Positions 62,730 to 64,000 of a stretch of 64,000 bases of DNA are shown in pieces (the stretch's first letter is position 1; each line of letters opens with the position of its first letter). Source of the stretch: Methanolobus sp. WCC4. Its GTDB lineage: Archaea; Halobacteriota; Methanosarcinia; Methanosarcinales; Methanosarcinaceae. The position numbers and the translations under genes are program-made. The notes under the pieces were generated by a model. That model did no database searches. It was not told the origin of the DNA and worked only from the letters and a program-made list of their open reading frames with translations. Where the stretch lies: assembly GCF_038022665.1 (NCBI RefSeq), contig NZ_CP150629.1, positions 2,524,480 through 2,588,479 of the forward strand. The letters are read 5' to 3'.

Positions 62730-64000
62730 ATGAAGTTATTTGGTTCTTCAGGCATCCGGGGACTTGCAAATGTGGAAGTCACCGTGGACCTGGCACTGAA
62801 AGTTGGAATGGCTCTTGGCAGGTCAAAAAAGAATGCTGTCATCGGAAGGGACCCCCGTGTCGCCGGGGAGATGATAGAACTTGCACTAATCTCAGGATTG
62901 ATGTCTTCGGGTTGTAATGTTACCCGTGTTGGTCTTGTCACCACACCCACACTCGCATACGCAGCACGCAACTTTGACTGCGGAGTGATGATAACAGCGT
63001 CTCACAACCCTGCAACAGATGTAGGGATCAAACTCTGGAACCCTGATGGGATGGCATTCGACTCCGCCCAGCAGGAAGAGATAGAGAACATCATAGAGAA
63101 AGAGGACTTCATCCATGTTCCCTGGAACATGGTCGGTAAGATATCCACATATGAGAATGCAGTCAGAGATCATATCGATATGATACGCAGCCACTCCACC
63201 GGTGCACCGATCCGTGTTGTCGTGGACTGTGGAGGAGGAGCAGGTGGAACCATAACACCTTTCCTTTTACGTGAGATGGGATGTGAGGTCATTACACTCA
63301 ACTCCCAGCTTGACGGACACTTCCCGGCACGTAATCCCGAACCAAAAGAGGATAATCTCTGGATGCTGATAAAGGCGGTGAAGGAATTCGATGCGGCCCT
63401 TGGTATCGCCCATGATGGTGATGCGGACAGGATGATGGCCGTTGATGAGAACGGAGGATTCCTTTCAGGTGATGAGATGCTTGCCATCTTTGCACGCTAT
63501 GAATGTAAAGGAGATCCAAAGGTCGTTGTTCCTGTTGATACATCAATGATAGTCGATGATGCACTTCCGGGTTCCACTGTAATTCACACAAGAGTCGGCG
63601 ATGTATATGTTGCCGAGGAAATGAAGGAACAGAAAGCAGATTTCGGAGGGGAGCCCTCAGGAAGCTGGATCTTCCCGAGGATATCCTATTGTCCCGACGG
63701 TATCTATGCAGCTGCCCTGCTGGTTGATATCGTGAAGGACAGGAAGCTCTCGGAACTAAGGGATGAACTGCCGAAATATCCGACACTCAGAAGCACAGTA
63801 GCATGTGACAATTCCAAGAAGGAAGCTGTTATGGAAGCTGTCAGCTCGGGATTGAAGAACATGGGTGAAGTTTCCGATATTGACGGCATCAGGGTAGATA
63901 TGGAAGACGGCTGGGTACTTGTCAGGCCATCTGGAACCGAGGCGAAGATAAGGGTCACAGCTGAAGCCCGTAAGGATGTTGAAGAACTCCATGCAAAGGT
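62730..64000 (+). CDS. glmM: Phosphoglucosamine mutase, truncated by window edge
   Basis: The frame begins [20 protein letters not shown] and stays open to the edge of the window, so only the C-terminal end is missing. It holds the phosphoserine loop [19 protein letters not shown] (near 90) and the metal loop [14 protein letters not shown] (near 230), and later [10 protein letters not shown] and [10 protein letters not shown], the last being the phosphate-binding loop close to the normal C-terminus. It converts glucosamine-6-phosphate to the 1-phosphate used by the GlmU-like gene. GAGAGGATATGGA precedes the ATG. Confidence 0.92.
   Translation, partial: MKLFGSSGIRGLANVEVTVDLALKVGMALGRSKKNAVIGRDPRVAGEMIELALISGLMSSGCNVTRVGLVTTPTLAYAARNFDCGVMITASHNPATDVGIKLWNPDGMAFDSAQQEEIENIIEKEDFIHVPWNMVGKISTYENAVRDHIDMIRSHSTGAPIRVVVDCGGGAGGTITPFLLREMGCEVITLNSQLDGHFPARNPEPKEDNLWMLIKAVKEFDAALGIAHDGDADRMMAVDENGGFLSGDEMLAIFARYECKGDPKVVVPVDTSMIVDDALPGSTVIHTRVGDVYVAEEMKEQKADFGGEPSGSWIFPRISYCPDGIYAAALLVDIVKDRKLSELRDELPKYPTLRSTVACDNSKKEAVMEAVSSGLKNMGEVSDIDGIRVDMEDGWVLVRPSGTEAKIRVTAEARKDVEELHAK

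Overview
This window is most simply read as chromosome of a cytochrome-containing methanogenic archaeon of the Methanosarcinaceae, perhaps a moderately halophilic relative of Methanolobus or Methanococcoides. The evidence is two methanogenesis marker proteins (11 and 12), an archaeal exosome/proteasome/RNase P superoperon, archaeal tRNA synthetases and ribosomal proteins, Ahb-type heme synthesis, a sarcinarray-family surface protein, archaeal TATA-box promoters, and an intron-containing tRNA-Trp. The genus is an inference; no 16S rRNA or mcr gene is present.

Layout. 1-6 kb: truncated MMPL/RND exporter, a 1.16-kb gap with RNA-like hairpins, a TrmB-type regulator, a lipoprotein, and a large coiled-coil membrane-anchored protein. 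6-10 kb: clpB with a divergent winged-helix gene and two palindromic operators between them, mobB and radC. 10.7-17.7 kb: methanogenesis marker 11 with an IorA-like TPP enzyme; facing them, marker 12, DUF2103, an ACT protein, an aryl-CoA ligase and a DHH phosphoesterase. 17.8-25.8 kb (minus strand): superoperon eL15 - DUF54 - Rpp30 - Pop5 - PsmA - SBDS - Rrp4 - Rrp41 - Rrp42 - eL43 - RpoP - Brix - Pcc1 - prefoldin beta, joining translation, RNA processing and proteolysis. 26-27.25 kb: an insertion sequence with a 16-G tract, just upstream of the superoperon promoter.

27-38 kb: a REC-PAS response regulator, tRNA-Trp whose intron is a box C/D guide RNA, cobT, proS, a ZPR1 protein, sepF, a PUA protein, valS, then an oxidative-stress/iron group (DsrE-like, ferritin, superoxide reductase) followed by an unlisted 33-residue membrane microprotein. 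38-43 kb: ahbC, hemD and cobA (tetrapyrroles), DUF1699, hisD.

43-48 kb is the most unusual part: a MITE-like repeat, a 1112-residue fusion of a CoiA-like nuclease domain to the Hel308 helicase with the added part in AT-rich DNA, a NapH-like ferredoxin membrane protein, and an element-like remnant. 48-59 kb: trpB2, a sarcinarray protein, a 1351-residue membrane-anchored surface protein, then hisS overlapping a row of four pilin-like proteins of unknown function. 59-64 kb: uS15 and the UDP-GlcNAc operon (GlmU-like, GlmS, GlmM truncated by the window edge).

The strongest leads are the CoiA-Hel308 fusion, the pilin-like cluster coupled to hisS, the paired operators at clpB, and the microprotein downstream of superoxide reductase. 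All family names come from reading the translations; no database search was run.
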